DNA of 64,000 nt from Denitrovibrio acetiphilus DSM 12809. Lineage in GTDB: Bacteria > Chrysiogenota > Deferribacteres > Deferribacterales > Geovibrionaceae. Positions 50,540 through 59,117 of the stretch are shown here, in pieces. The stretch is from contig NC_013943.1 of NCBI RefSeq assembly GCF_000025725.1, forward strand, positions 2,542,001-2,606,000, written 5' to 3'. The translations under genes were made by a program, and so were the position numbers. The notes beneath the pieces are model-generated. The model worked only from the letters and a program-made list of their open reading frames with translations, ran no database searches and had not been told where the DNA came from. Position 1 is the stretch's first letter; each line of letters starts with the position of its first letter.

Positions 50540-51346
50540 TTATTGACCTTTTAGATATTCCCCCGGGGTTGCGGCTGTAAGCTTGCGAAACATCCGGTGA
50601 AAATGACTCTGATCTGTAAACCCCACAGCAAGGGCTGTCTCAGAAATAGAACTGCCCAGCCGAAGCATCTCTTTTGCCCTCTGTATACGTAGATTCATCT
50701 GATAGGCATGTGGCGGAAGCCCGTAAGCATTCCGGAATGAACGTAAGAGATGAAACCTGTTCTGACGAAATCTCTCCGCCAGAGCATCTAATGAAATATT
50801 GATAAAGAAATTCTCTGCAAGATAACTCTCGATTTCTCCGAGAACATTTGAATGGATATCTGCTTCCCGTCTGGCAGAGCAGAACTTTTCAAAGATATAA
50901 GAACAAAAACGGGTTAGTTCATATTCTGCGTCAAACAAATCATCGTTGTTTATAATACTTTTGCATATAAATAAGAAATCATCGAAAAGTTCCTGGTCAA
51001 GAGCGTAGCAGATATTGACAGGCATATAATCGTCACAGCCAAACATCTCTTTTTGAATGTTTCTGCACCAGTCTTTTTCAAGGTACATCATCCAATAGGA
51101 ACGCATATGCCCATCTGCCGGATTGCAGCTATGGATTTCATCCGGATTAAAAAACACAAGAGTACCAGCACTGACAAGCCTCTCTGTATCACCACATGAC
51201 ATGACAGTCTCTCCGGCATCCACAGCCCCTACTGAAAAATATTCTTCGTGGGAGTGCCGCTTATATTCAGCCGTGCTAGCTTCGGTCTGCCGGATTTCAA
51301 GAAACGGAAGTTTCTTATCCCGCCAGAATATATTTTTTGCGCTCAT
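50540..51346 (-). CDS. AraC-family regulator with cupin-like sensor domain
   Basis: A 268-residue regulator. The N-terminal half (about 15-110) resembles an AraC effector-binding cupin (SHEEYFSVGAVDAG, PDEIHSCNP). The C-terminal double helix-turn-helix has ISLDALAERFRQNRFHLLRSFR and IQRAKEMLRLGSSISETALAVGFTDQSHFHRMFRK (in parts), ending TAATPGEYLKGQ. The ATG lies one base after the KefB stop, so it is cotranscribed with the antiporter, while the lysE-type exporter follows. Confidence 0.92.
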   Translation of the reverse strand: MSAKNIFWRDKKLPFLEIRQTEASTAEYKRHSHEEYFSVGAVDAGETVMSCGDTERLVSAGTLVFFNPDEIHSCNPADGHMRSYWMMYLEKDWCRNIQKEMFGCDDYMPVNICYALDQELFDDFLFICKSIINNDDLFDAEYELTRFCSYIFEKFCSARREADIHSNVLGEIESYLAENFFINISLDALAERFRQNRFHLLRSFRNAYGLPPHAYQMNLRIQRAKEMLRLGSSISETALAVGFTDQSHFHRMFRKLTAATPGEYLKGQ

Positions 51347-51347
51347 C

Positions 51348-53255
51348 TCACCCCTGTGCCTTCAGCAGACCGCCAAATTTATTAATTTCTTTGGTTCCTC
51401 CCATCACAAGCAATTCGTCACGCTCGATAATTGTAAAATCGCAGGAAGGGTTTGACATAATTCTTCCACCCCTTGTTACCGACAGAACAGTAACGCCGTA
51501 CTTATACCGCAGGTCAAGTGTGCGAAGGTTTTTACCAGAGCATTTTGACGCTACCGGTACAGTTATTTTACGCACGTCAACACCGGCAATGCTATCCGCA
51601 GCGACCTGCTTACCCTCTGTATCAAACCTGCCCATGACCTCGCTCACCAGCTTATTGGCAGACTCTATCTCTTCTGAAATCACTGCATTAGCGCCAAGCT
51701 TTTTAAGGGGTGAAAGCTCCAGAGCGTATCTCGTCCGCGCTACAATGTGTATATACGGATGCTCTGCACGGGCGGTTTCAACTATCTTTCTAACTGCAAC
51801 GGGATCTGGCACTGTGATGGCAATGGCTCTGGCTGTATTAAGCTGTGCATGCTCCAGCACTTCGATAGATGAAGCGTCGCCATACATTATATTTGTGCCT
51901 TTACCATGTTCCTTCTTAACTGTCTCTGGATTCATCTCTATCGCAATGAAGCGCACGCCTTCCCTACGGCAGGATGCAGCAAGCTGTCGCCCGGCAAGTC
52001 CGTAACCGACTATTACGATATGATCCTCAAAAGTTTCCGAAGGTCGGGTAAATATGCTCTGCGCACCCTCCCGCAATCTCTCAGACATAGGCAGTTTGAC
52101 AATAAGCTGTGCTATCATATCGCCATACTTAATGGCAAAAGGAGCGGCTGCCATAGTCAGCACAATCACCGCCACAGCAAACTTATAATGCTGACTGTCG
52201 AGGACACCGGCGGAAACACCTGTTTTCGCCATTATGAAAGAAAATTCCCCCACCTGTCCGAGAGCCAGCCCCGTGACCACAGCGGTTTTAAGCGGATATT
52301 TCAAAATTAATATGGATAACGCAGAGATAACAGACTTACCAAAAAGTATCAGCACCGCTGTTGAAAGTATGAGTACAGGATGATCCGCATATATCTGAAA
52401 ATCAATCAGCATGCCTATAGAAACAAAAAAGAATCCTGTAAAAATATCTTTGAAAGGAATAACACTGCTGAGAGCCTGCTGACCATATCCGGACTCACTG
52501 ACCATAATCCCAGCCAGAAAAGCACCAAGGGCAAGCGAAAGACCAGCCTTATAAGTTAAAGATGCCGTCCCAAGACCTATAAGAACCACCACCAGCAAAA
52601 AAAGCTCTCTGTTTTTAGAAGCGGCTACATAATATAAAACTTTCGGTACAAGTGTCCGTGCACCGATAAAGATTGCTGCGACTATAAATACCGCCTTCGC
52701 TCCTGTAACACCGAGATCTATATAAACATTGTCCCCTGTGCCAGCCATGACAGGTATCAGGAGCATCATGGGGATAACAGCGATATCCTGAAATATCAGC
52801 ACGGCTGTTGACAGCCTTCCGTGAGGCGAATCCATCTCGCCCCGTCCGGCAAGAACCTTAAGCACTATTGCAGTGGAGGATAGCGAAACTATCATACCCG
52901 TTATTATTGCCAGTGAAAGATTGCCGTGAGACATAATATATACTACTCCGCCTGTGACAAGTGCTGTGACAGTCACCTGAAAACCACCGCCAAGAAGTGC
53001 GGGTTTTTTCAGTGCCAGCAGATGAGAAAGTGAAAATTCCAGCCCCACAGCGAAAAGCAGAAGTACGACACCAATTTCCGCCATCATTTCTACTTCGTGC
53101 AGGGCATGTATTACAGAAAATCCGTTAGGCCCCAGCAAAACTCCGGTTATCAGATACCCGAGAATCTCCGGCACTTTCAACTTTGAACATATCGCAAGAG
53201 AAACGGCGGCTGTTGCGAATATATATGTGATATCAGCTAAAATAGGTATTTCCAT
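51348..53255 (-). CDS. KefB-like cation:proton antiporter with TrkA-N and TrkA-C domains
   Basis: A 635-residue CPA2 antiporter. The N-terminal 385 residues form about 12 helices with VPEILGYLITGVLLGPNGF and GQVGEFSFIMAKTG. The cytoplasmic RCK part starts DHIVIVGYGLAGRQLAASC with its nucleotide-binding Gly motif, and a TrkA-C domain (residues about 540-635) is last. It probably exports potassium or sodium in exchange for protons under control of NAD(H) or another nucleotide. ATG 53255 has GGAAGGA before it; the TTG reading to 53273 adds six residues. Confidence 0.93.
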   Translation of the reverse strand: MEIPILADITYIFATAAVSLAICSKLKVPEILGYLITGVLLGPNGFSVIHALHEVEMMAEIGVVLLLFAVGLEFSLSHLLALKKPALLGGGFQVTVTALVTGGVVYIMSHGNLSLAIITGMIVSLSSTAIVLKVLAGRGEMDSPHGRLSTAVLIFQDIAVIPMMLLIPVMAGTGDNVYIDLGVTGAKAVFIVAAIFIGARTLVPKVLYYVAASKNRELFLLVVVLIGLGTASLTYKAGLSLALGAFLAGIMVSESGYGQQALSSVIPFKDIFTGFFFVSIGMLIDFQIYADHPVLILSTAVLILFGKSVISALSILILKYPLKTAVVTGLALGQVGEFSFIMAKTGVSAGVLDSQHYKFAVAVIVLTMAAAPFAIKYGDMIAQLIVKLPMSERLREGAQSIFTRPSETFEDHIVIVGYGLAGRQLAASCRREGVRFIAIEMNPETVKKEHGKGTNIMYGDASSIEVLEHAQLNTARAIAITVPDPVAVRKIVETARAEHPYIHIVARTRYALELSPLKKLGANAVISEEIESANKLVSEVMGRFDTEGKQVAADSIAGVDVRKITVPVASKCSGKNLRTLDLRYKYGVTVLSVTRGGRIMSNPSCDFTIIERDELLVMGGTKEINKFGGLLKAQG

Positions 53256-53345
53256 CTGTCCTTCCAGATTCAAGAATTTTTATTACAATATCAGGCTTTT
53301 GATATTATGTAAAATATTGTATACCTTTCTAAGAGAGGTTTTTAG

Positions 53346-53822
53346 ATGAAAATTAAAACAGGAATCGGATTCGACGCCCATAGGTTTGCAGCGGGTCGGG
53401 AGTTGTATGTCGGCGGCATAAAGATTGACTCCCCATACGGTCTGGACGGACACAGCGACGCTGATGTTCTCATTCATGCGATTATTGATGCCCTTGCAGG
53501 TCCTGCACTCGGACGTGACATAGGAAATCTCTTTCCCGACAATGACATTAAATACAAAAACATAGATTCAAAAGTCCTCCTTGCTGACGCAGTCAAACTC
53601 ATAAAAGATGCCGGCTGGACGATATCAAACGTTGATGCACAGATAATAGCCCAGAAGCCCAAGATGGCTCCTCACATACCTGCAATGAGAAAAGTTCTGG
53701 CAGAAATCATAGAAATCCCCGAAGAGGACATGACTATCAAAGCAACGACAACAGAAAAGATGGGGTTTACCGGCAGGGGTGAAGGGGTGGCATCAATCGC
53801 TGTAGCGACACTTATCAAATAA
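53346..53822 (+). CDS. ispF: 2-C-methyl-D-erythritol 2,4-cyclodiphosphate synthase
   Basis: Forms the cyclic diphosphate in the MEP isoprenoid pathway. The zinc ligands are Asp10, His12 (GFDAHRF) and His44 (DADVLIHAI). Conserved GRDIGNLFPD and TTTEKMGFTGRGEG blocks are present. 158 residues, normal. AGAGAGG lies upstream. It stands alone on the plus strand; ispD is not adjacent. A repeat-rich gap follows. Confidence 0.97.
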   Translation: MKIKTGIGFDAHRFAAGRELYVGGIKIDSPYGLDGHSDADVLIHAIIDALAGPALGRDIGNLFPDNDIKYKNIDSKVLLADAVKLIKDAGWTISNVDAQIIAQKPKMAPHIPAMRKVLAEIIEIPEEDMTIKATTTEKMGFTGRGEGVASIAVATLIK

Positions 53823-53930
53823 TACGATAAACAATAGATTCCCACGGGTACCCCCTTGGTTCTATTGCTTCACACGTGCTTAACACACGAATTCACAACT
53901 TCGTTGTCACAGCTAGGCATATCAAAATAC

Positions 53931-54018
53931 GTCACTGCGAAGCCCGCAGGGCTGTGGCAGTCTATGAACCCATTAGTTAACCCTGAGATTGCTTCGTCAT
54001 TACATCCCTCGCAATGAC
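53931..54018 (-). repeat. 88 bp fold-back repeat, copy H
   Basis: Ends GTCACTGCGA (one change) and TCGCAATGAC. The inner AGATTGCTT arm is kept, but the left inner region is replaced by AGCCCGCAGGGCTGTGGCAG, so this is the most diverged copy. It occupies the ispF to YjfB gap (53823-54149), where I see no gene. Confidence 0.75.
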
Positions 54019-54091
54019 TTATAAGCTCTAAAGCTTTGATTCGCTCATTCATCCACGCATAAATGCGTTGTGTTCTATCTTCAACCGCAAA

Positions 54092-54120
54092 AACAATAAA
54101 GGCAGGAGAACCCTGCCTTT
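54092..54120 (-). terminator. Terminator of the YjfB-like gene
   Basis: Perfect 9 bp stem AAAGGCAGG/CCTGCCTTT (54098-54106 and 54112-54120) with a five-base loop. T-rich sequence follows on the minus strand (TTTATTGTTTTTG). It lies 30 bases past the stop. Confidence 0.82.
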
Positions 54121-54149
54121 TCAAAGCTTCAACTAACTTTCGATTATAA

Positions 54150-54356
54150 TCAGGCAAGAACGTCAATACTGGAACCTGTGGAGGCTCCTTTTTCCGCCTT
54201 ATTCACTTCACCGCCTTCCAAAAGGCTTATAAGGGAGTTACCTGTCTGCTTCTGAACATCCAGCGCACTCTTCATAACTTTTACGTTTGCCTCGTATGCA
54301 GTCTCCGCTGCCTTCATCTGTGAGATGGAACCCGCAAGTGATGTCAACATATCCAT
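54150..54356 (-). CDS. YjfB-like putative motility protein
   Basis: A 68-residue helical protein. The pattern LAGSISQMKAAETAYEANVKV, then VMKSALDVQKQTGNSLISLLEG, matches the YjfB family of short putative motility proteins, whose ends resemble flagellar axial proteins. No signal or transmembrane helix is present. It is monocistronic with a strong terminator. The flagellar operon lies 5 kb away. Function unknown. Confidence 0.72.
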   Translation of the reverse strand: MDMLTSLAGSISQMKAAETAYEANVKVMKSALDVQKQTGNSLISLLEGGEVNKAEKGASTGSSIDVLA

Positions 54357-54430
54357 AGTAAGAAACTCCTTATCTGTTTTATCGGCATTTACCTGCTCAA
54401 CTTAAAATAAAAAAATATATTCAATATGAC

Positions 54431-54443
54431 TAAACAGTGTTTA
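54431..54443. promoter_or_regulatory. 13 bp palindrome upstream of the first binding-protein gene
   Basis: TAAACAGTGTTTA is a perfect dyad about a central base, 126 bases before the ATG at 54569. A near-match TAAACACTGTCAA occurs at 55755-55767, 202 bases before the second binding-protein gene. It may be a shared operator. Confidence 0.38.
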
Positions 54444-54568
54444 ATTTTATGAAATATTAGTGTATAGTTATCTAAATTTTTAGTCACGTCTGGGTTATTG
54501 CTCAAAAGACTAAATCATGAGTTAATTTTTTAACCTGGGCTGACTTTTTTAATAGTTCTGGAGGTAAC

Positions 54569-55687
54569 ATGAAAAAGATTTTATTTATCATTCTTGTCTC
54601 GGCATTCGCCGCAAGCGCGTATGCAGAGATCAGACTCGGTGCATTACTCTCGGTTACAGGCGGCGCAAGCTTTCTTGGCGACCCCGAAAAAAGCACACTC
54701 GAAATGCTGATCGAACAGACAAACGCCGCTGGCGGCATTAACGGAGAAAAAATTAAACTGTTCATTTATGACACCCAAGGGCGCGAAGACAGAGCGATAA
54801 ACTATATCAACAGACTAGCACAGAAAGACAAAGTGCTCGCCATCATAGGTCCCTCAACCACAGGCGAATCATTAGCCGTTATCAACAGAGCTTCCGGGTT
54901 CAAAGTTCCGCTGATATCCTGCGCAGCCAGTGCAAGGATTGTCACTCCGCCAAACATTTTCGTATACAAAACACCCCAGTCAGACGTACACATTGCTGAA
55001 AGATTATTTAGCTATCTTGCGGATAATAAAATGAAAACCCTTGCACTCCTCTCTGTGCAGAACGGATTTGGTCAGACAGGACGTAACGCCGTACTTACCA
55101 CCGCTGAGAAATACGGAATAGAGATCGTCGCTGACGAAAAATACATGGACAAAGACAAAGACGTAACTGTCCAGCTTTCCAAAATAAAAGACAAGAACGC
55201 AGATGCAGTCCTCTGCTGGGCAGCAGGAGGCTCTCCAGCTATCGTAGCAAGAAACGCCGCTCAACTAGGCATAAAAAACCTCTATATGTCACACGGGGTC
55301 GCTTCACCAAAATTCATCGATCTTGCAGGCGATGCTGCCAACGGTATCAAACTCGCGGCTGGCAGAATAGTTGTTACCGAAAAGCTGGATGAAACAGACA
55401 AATACAAGGCTATACTTAGCAAATACACTAACGATTATGAACAGTATACAGGAAAGCAGGTTTCACAGTTCGGCGGATACGCTTATGATGCTTTCACCCT
55501 TTTCAAAGCTGCATACATGAAGTCCGGAAAAAACAGAGTTAAACTAGCTCAAGAGCTGCAAAACCTTAAAAACGTCCTTTCTGTAACAGGGGAATTTAAT
55601 ATGACCGAAACAGACCACAACGGACTCTCCAAAGAAGCCGCTATCATGCTTGAGATCAGAGACGGTCAGTTTATCCCACTGAAATAA
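54569..55687 (+). CDS. Leucine/branched-chain-type ABC substrate-binding protein, copy 1
   Basis: A 372-residue periplasmic protein. A Sec signal peptide (about 1-19) ends AYA before EIRLGALLS. The mature protein has the type I binding-protein fold of LivJ/LivK: SVTGGASFLG, YDTQGREDRA, AIIGPSTTGESLA and VSQFGGYAYDAFTLF. GGAGG precedes the ATG. It lies next to a same-length paralogue (55969-57087) with roughly 60 percent identity by eye. No permease or ATPase genes of the family are in the window, so the ligand and partners are unknown. Confidence 0.9.
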   Translation: MKKILFIILVSAFAASAYAEIRLGALLSVTGGASFLGDPEKSTLEMLIEQTNAAGGINGEKIKLFIYDTQGREDRAINYINRLAQKDKVLAIIGPSTTGESLAVINRASGFKVPLISCAASARIVTPPNIFVYKTPQSDVHIAERLFSYLADNKMKTLALLSVQNGFGQTGRNAVLTTAEKYGIEIVADEKYMDKDKDVTVQLSKIKDKNADAVLCWAAGGSPAIVARNAAQLGIKNLYMSHGVASPKFIDLAGDAANGIKLAAGRIVVTEKLDETDKYKAILSKYTNDYEQYTGKQVSQFGGYAYDAFTLFKAAYMKSGKNRVKLAQELQNLKNVLSVTGEFNMTETDHNGLSKEAAIMLEIRDGQFIPLK

Positions 55688-55708
55688 GTTTACTTTTAAT
55701 TAAATTCT

Positions 55709-55740
55709 ACAGGCGGAGCAAATAAAACTTCGCCTGTTTA
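55709..55740 (+). terminator. Rho-independent terminator after binding-protein copy 1
   Basis: Ten-pair stem ACAGGCGGAG/CTTCGCCTGT (55709-55718 and 55728-55737; one G-T), nine-base loop, T-rich tail TTTAT. It separates the two paralogues into separate transcripts. Confidence 0.82.
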
Positions 55741-55968
55741 TATCTAAATACCACTAAACACTGTCAACCGATACTGAACCTACCATATAAACCACAACAC
55801 CCCGTCTCAAAGCTTCTGCCATCCACATCTTTAGTTATACATCAAAACTAACAGACTGACTCCTACAGAAAAACTACGAAGTTTAACTTTTAAATCCAGC
55901 CTTAATTGTGTATAACTTTATTTGACCATTACTTAGTGATTGTCAATTTTCTCAGGTATGGAGTAACT

Positions 55969-57087
55969 ATGAAAAAGGTATTAATTATAACACTTATGCT
56001 GTGCCTTTCAGCTACAGCATTCGCTGAAATCAGGCTGGGAGCACTATTCGCCGTGACAGGCCCGACAAGCTTCCTCGGCAACCCGGAGAAACTCACTGTG
56101 GAAATGCTTGTGGATCAGATAAACGATGCAGGCGGAATTAACGGAGAAAAGATAAAACTCTTCGTATATGATACGCAGGGGCGGGAAGACAGAGCTATAT
56201 CTTACTTCAAAAGACTTGCCACAAAAGATAGAGTCCTTGCTGTACTCGGACCAAGCAGGACAGGATGCGCTCTCGCCATAAAAAATCTTGCAATAAGATA
56301 CAAAGTCCCTTTTATTGCCTGCGCCGCAAGTGCAACAATAGTGGAACCGGCTAATGCATTCATATATAAAACACCTCAATCTGATATACATGTTGCTGAA
56401 AAACTTTTTGACCACCTTAAGTCCAAAGGGAAAACAAATGTGGCTCTCATATCTGCCCAAAGCGGTTACGGCGCGACGGGGAGAGATGCTGTTCTCCAGA
56501 ATGCCGAGCGCTTCGGGATTAACATCATCGCTGATGAGAAATTTATGGACACAGATAAAGAGATGACCGCGCAGCTTTCCAAAATAAAAGATAAAAACGT
56601 AGACGCTGTTATCTGTTGGGCAGCGGGAGCAGCTCCTGCCATTGTCGCCAGAAACGCTAAAGCCCTCGGTATGAACAATATATACATGACCCAAGGGATT
56701 GCCTCCAGAAAATTCATAGAGCTCGCAGGAGATGCCGCAGAAGGCGTTAAACTTACAGCAGGCAGACTCATCGTAGCAGACAAACTGGACGATACTGACA
56801 GATTTAAAACTATGCTTATGAAATATAAAACAGACTACGAATCAAAATTCGGCGGCTCGGTTTCGGTTTTCGGCGGGCACGCATATGATGCTTTCGGGCT
56901 GTTTGCTGCTGCCGTGGCAAAATCCGGGAAAGATCCTGTCAAGCTTGCAAATGAACTTCAGCAGATCAAAGGATTTATGGGAACTGCCGGTGAGTTCAAC
57001 ATGTCTAACAGTGACCATACAGGTCTCTCAAAAGATTCTTTCATAATCGCAGAGATAAAAAACGGAGAATTTGTTCCGGCAGAATAA
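55969..57087 (+). CDS. Leucine/branched-chain-type ABC substrate-binding protein, copy 2
   Basis: A 372-residue paralogue of the upstream gene, aligned without gaps by eye. The signal peptide ends AFA before EIRLGALFA. Shared blocks include YDTQGREDRA, QLSKIKDKN and AGGINGEKIKLF. Differences concentrate around the ligand cleft (for example PSRTGCALAI against PSTTGESLAV), which suggests different ligands. I chose ATG 55969 because GGAG lies upstream; an earlier frame to 55906 is not conserved. A tRNA gene follows 54 bases after the stop. Confidence 0.9.
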   Translation: MKKVLIITLMLCLSATAFAEIRLGALFAVTGPTSFLGNPEKLTVEMLVDQINDAGGINGEKIKLFVYDTQGREDRAISYFKRLATKDRVLAVLGPSRTGCALAIKNLAIRYKVPFIACAASATIVEPANAFIYKTPQSDIHVAEKLFDHLKSKGKTNVALISAQSGYGATGRDAVLQNAERFGINIIADEKFMDTDKEMTAQLSKIKDKNVDAVICWAAGAAPAIVARNAKALGMNNIYMTQGIASRKFIELAGDAAEGVKLTAGRLIVADKLDDTDRFKTMLMKYKTDYESKFGGSVSVFGGHAYDAFGLFAAAVAKSGKDPVKLANELQQIKGFMGTAGEFNMSNSDHTGLSKDSFIIAEIKNGEFVPAE

Positions 57088-57095
57088 GTTTTTTG

Positions 57096-57124
57096 TTGAC
57101 TGACTAAAAAAGATAGGGTATATC
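57096..57124 (+). promoter_or_regulatory. Predicted promoter of tRNA-CAT
   Basis: TTGACT (57096-57101), 17 bp, TATATC (57119-57124). The tRNA starts 18 bases downstream of the -10 box. Confidence 0.55.
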
Positions 57125-57141
57125 AATATCCCTGTATGAAT

Positions 57142-57215
57142 GGCGGTGTAGCTCAGGTGGTTAGAGCATACGGCTCATATCCGTAGTGTCCGGGGTTCAA
57201 GTCCCTGCACCGCCA
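57142..57215 (+). tRNA. tRNA with anticodon CAT, most likely elongator tRNA-Met
   Basis: 74 nt with acceptor arms GGCGGTG/CACCGCC, anticodon stem TACGG/CCGTA and loop CTCATAT. The first acceptor pair G1-C72 rules out initiator tRNA, which has a mismatch there. An Ile2 tRNA with a lysidine-modified CAT anticodon cannot be fully excluded from sequence. CCA is not encoded. Confidence 0.93.
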
Positions 57216-57229
57216 TATAACGAGAGTTT

Positions 57230-57264
57230 AAGGGCTTCCGGAGAAATCTGCGAAGCCCTTTTTA
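57230..57264 (+). terminator. Rho-independent terminator of tRNA-CAT
   Basis: Nine-pair perfect stem AAGGGCTTC/GAAGCCCTT (57230-57238 and 57252-57260) followed by T5. Confidence 0.88.
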
Positions 57265-57330
57265 ATGTGTAAATAACGTAACCACAGGTTTTAACGTCTT
57301 AGAATAACGGTACTTTATTGAGAATGCACA

Positions 57331-57358
57331 AAGCCGACTACTCAGAGCCGGCTTTTTT
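57331..57358 (+). terminator. Second hairpin with T run before the convergent Trx-like gene
   Basis: Stem AAGCCG/CGGCTT (57331-57336 and 57348-57353, extended by one C-G after a mismatch) followed by T7 on the plus strand. The minus strand T run is weak, so it probably stops plus-strand transcripts or works poorly in both directions. Confidence 0.6.
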
Positions 57359-57364
57359 TAACTT

Positions 57365-57757
57365 TTAATGTGTATGCAGGTTTGCAAAATATTTTGAAAG
57401 GACATCAGACTTCAGCACATCGTTTTCCCTTACAGCGACATTTCCGTCACCATCAAGCAGGATATACCCCGGGATACTGACGCCCTGCTCATGAGCTATA
57501 CTCTCAGCGTCTGCGCCACTCAGAAACTTAGTAGGTATGCTGCGCTGAATAATACTCTCTGTCTTTTCAACTTCTTCAGCGGCTTTTGTAACCATAGACG
57601 CATCCGGCATAAGCACCCCCAGAGCAAAACCTTCAGAAGAAGCGAATGCCACCAGTTTGTTAAAGGGTCTCTTACTGTCTTTATAATCAGGAATGACAGA
57701 TATGATCACAACGACGCCTATAAAGGCGATCAGAATAAAAGGCATAAACTTTCTCAT
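57365..57757 (-). CDS. Membrane-anchored thioredoxin-like protein without CXXC
   Basis: A 130-residue protein with an N-terminal anchor (FMPFILIAFIGVVVIISVI, about 4-22) and a periplasmic part. The late SIPGYILLDGDGNVAVRE segment looks like the cis-proline and beta strands of a thioredoxin fold, but no CXXC or any cysteine is present. GGAG precedes the ATG. It may be a degenerate TlpA-like protein. The function is unknown. Confidence 0.6.
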   Translation of the reverse strand: MRKFMPFILIAFIGVVVIISVIPDYKDSKRPFNKLVAFASSEGFALGVLMPDASMVTKAAEEVEKTESIIQRSIPTKFLSGADAESIAHEQGVSIPGYILLDGDGNVAVRENDVLKSDVLSKYFANLHTH

Positions 57758-57916
57758 TTTTTTCTCCTTCGAATCAATATATGTTCATGCTAATAATGAT
57801 AGCGTAACTATGAAAATGTTCAATCCATGTTTGAGTGTTGTATGGTATCAGAAATGCTTTAACAGCAAAGGTTTGAACATATGTCGATTTGACAGAGACC
57901 AGCCGGATAAGTAGAG

Positions 57917-58384
57917 CTATTTCTTGAGTGCCTTTCCCATTTCTATGCGTATCACAAGCTCAAGGATGTTTTTCATTGTAACTGACTGTATCATAAGGTC
58001 ATAATCAGAAAGAAGAGAGGTCTCTTTCTCTGCCATCGCCTTATATTCCCGCCTGCTCATGGTCTTGATATAGGAATCAAGCTCTTTGTCTGTGTAGTGA
58101 GTTTTGTAAAAATTATAAATATCAGGTTTTACTTTTTGCCAGCTGAAAGTTTCCTTAACCTGAGCGGCTCCGGCATCAAGACCTTCTTTATCTTTAACAC
58201 GCAGATTTCCAGCTTTCATCATCGAAACAATGGGGGCATATATAGACCGAACAGCAGACTCATAGGCAGCAGGAGCACCTTTAAGTTCAAAAAACTTATC
58301 AAGCTGTTCATCTGTCGGCTGTCCGGCATGGACAATGCCTGACATGAAAAACAGTAAAAATGGAACAAAGATATACTTAATCAT
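57917..58384 (-). CDS. DUF2059-like secreted protein
   Basis: A 155-residue protein with a signal peptide ending VHA before GQPTDEQL. The C-terminal HYTDKELDSYIKTMSRREYKAM resembles the DUF2059 domain of secreted or outer-membrane-associated proteins. The start lies one base after the csrA stop, so it is the last gene of the flgK-flgL-fliW-csrA operon. A link to flagella is by position only. Confidence 0.72.
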   Translation of the reverse strand: MIKYIFVPFLLFFMSGIVHAGQPTDEQLDKFFELKGAPAAYESAVRSIYAPIVSMMKAGNLRVKDKEGLDAGAAQVKETFSWQKVKPDIYNFYKTHYTDKELDSYIKTMSRREYKAMAEKETSLLSDYDLMIQSVTMKNILELVIRIEMGKALKK

Positions 58385-58385
58385 A

Positions 58386-58619
58386 TTAGTCTTTTTTATG
58401 CTGCTTAAAGAAATCTATGAAAGACACCAGATTTTCCTTTTTAGTAGCTTCGATATTTTCATTCAGAATAGCTTCATACACTTCTTTACGGTGAACGCTC
58501 ACATCTCTGGGGGCGTCTATACCTATTTTTACGTTTCGACCGGAGACATCAACAATTTTAACTTCGATGCCGTCCCCGATGATTATGCTTTCGTTTATCT
58601 TCCTTGATAATACAAGCAT
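58386..58619 (-). CDS. csrA: Carbon storage regulator CsrA
   Basis: A 77-residue RNA-binding dimer that controls translation, often of flagellin. The start [18 protein letters not shown] and [16 protein letters not shown] are diagnostic, with the RNA-binding Arg in the latter. A C-terminal helix (about 50-77) is longer than in E. coli. It follows fliW after two bases, the standard pairing in which FliW antagonises CsrA. Confidence 0.97.
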   Translation of the reverse strand: MLVLSRKINESIIIGDGIEVKIVDVSGRNVKIGIDAPRDVSVHRKEVYEAILNENIEATKKENLVSFIDFFKQHKKD

Positions 58620-58621
58620 CC

Positions 58622-59098
58622 TTAGTCCTGATTTTTAAATAGAGGCGATTTAATCTGCCACTTGTCGTCCTCAAGTATAACCTGCTTTGAGAGTTTTCTC
58701 TCAACATTCACAACCAGAGGGGCTCTGAGATTAACTGTTGCGTTCTTCGGCTGGTCAGGAACAACCACAATACCGAAAAGCTTAACATCCTTTTCTTCTT
58801 CAATAGAAAGTATCTTCAGGTCTCTTTTGCTGATCTCAGGTTTATAGTCCGGAAAGAATATCCCCGGCTCAACCAGTATAAAGCAAATATTTGCATCCTG
58901 AACTGACTGAAACCAGATAAACGGGTAAGATTTTTCATTAGATATCAGTACAAAGTCGTTTAGCTCCGGAAAGCCAAGTATCGGAGCAGACAATGTGATA
59001 ATATCTGCTTCATTGAATTCGATCTCCCCGAGTTTACTGGACATAATCTTACGGGTTTCCATTTGTGCCTCACATTTCTTTACTGAGCTTGTACTCAT
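58622..59098 (-). CDS. fliW: Flagellar assembly factor FliW
   Basis: Binds flagellin and CsrA, linking flagellin secretion to its translation. The protein has [28 protein letters not shown] and a [11 protein letters not shown]-like segment, plus the beta-barrel motif [10 protein letters not shown]. The start is uncertain: ATG 59098 (158 residues) has AGGGAG seven bases upstream, and ATG 59062 (146 residues) has GAGG. Preceded by flgL and followed by csrA. Confidence 0.94.
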   Translation of the reverse strand: MSTSSVKKCEAQMETRKIMSSKLGEIEFNEADIITLSAPILGFPELNDFVLISNEKSYPFIWFQSVQDANICFILVEPGIFFPDYKPEISKRDLKILSIEEEKDVKLFGIVVVPDQPKNATVNLRAPLVVNVERKLSKQVILEDDKWQIKSPLFKNQD

Positions 59099-59117
59099 GT
59101 ATATACTCCCTGAACTT

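Noticed and set aside
53870-54166. 98-residue minus-strand open frame
   Set aside because: It runs through fold-back repeat H and the terminator of the YjfB-like gene, has no ribosome site, and its sequence reads as translated repeat.
57142-57215. tRNA-Ile2 (lysidine-modified CAT)
   Set aside because: The body resembles elongator tRNA-Met as I know it; Ile2 cannot be ruled out without comparison, so the call is tRNA-Met with a caveat.
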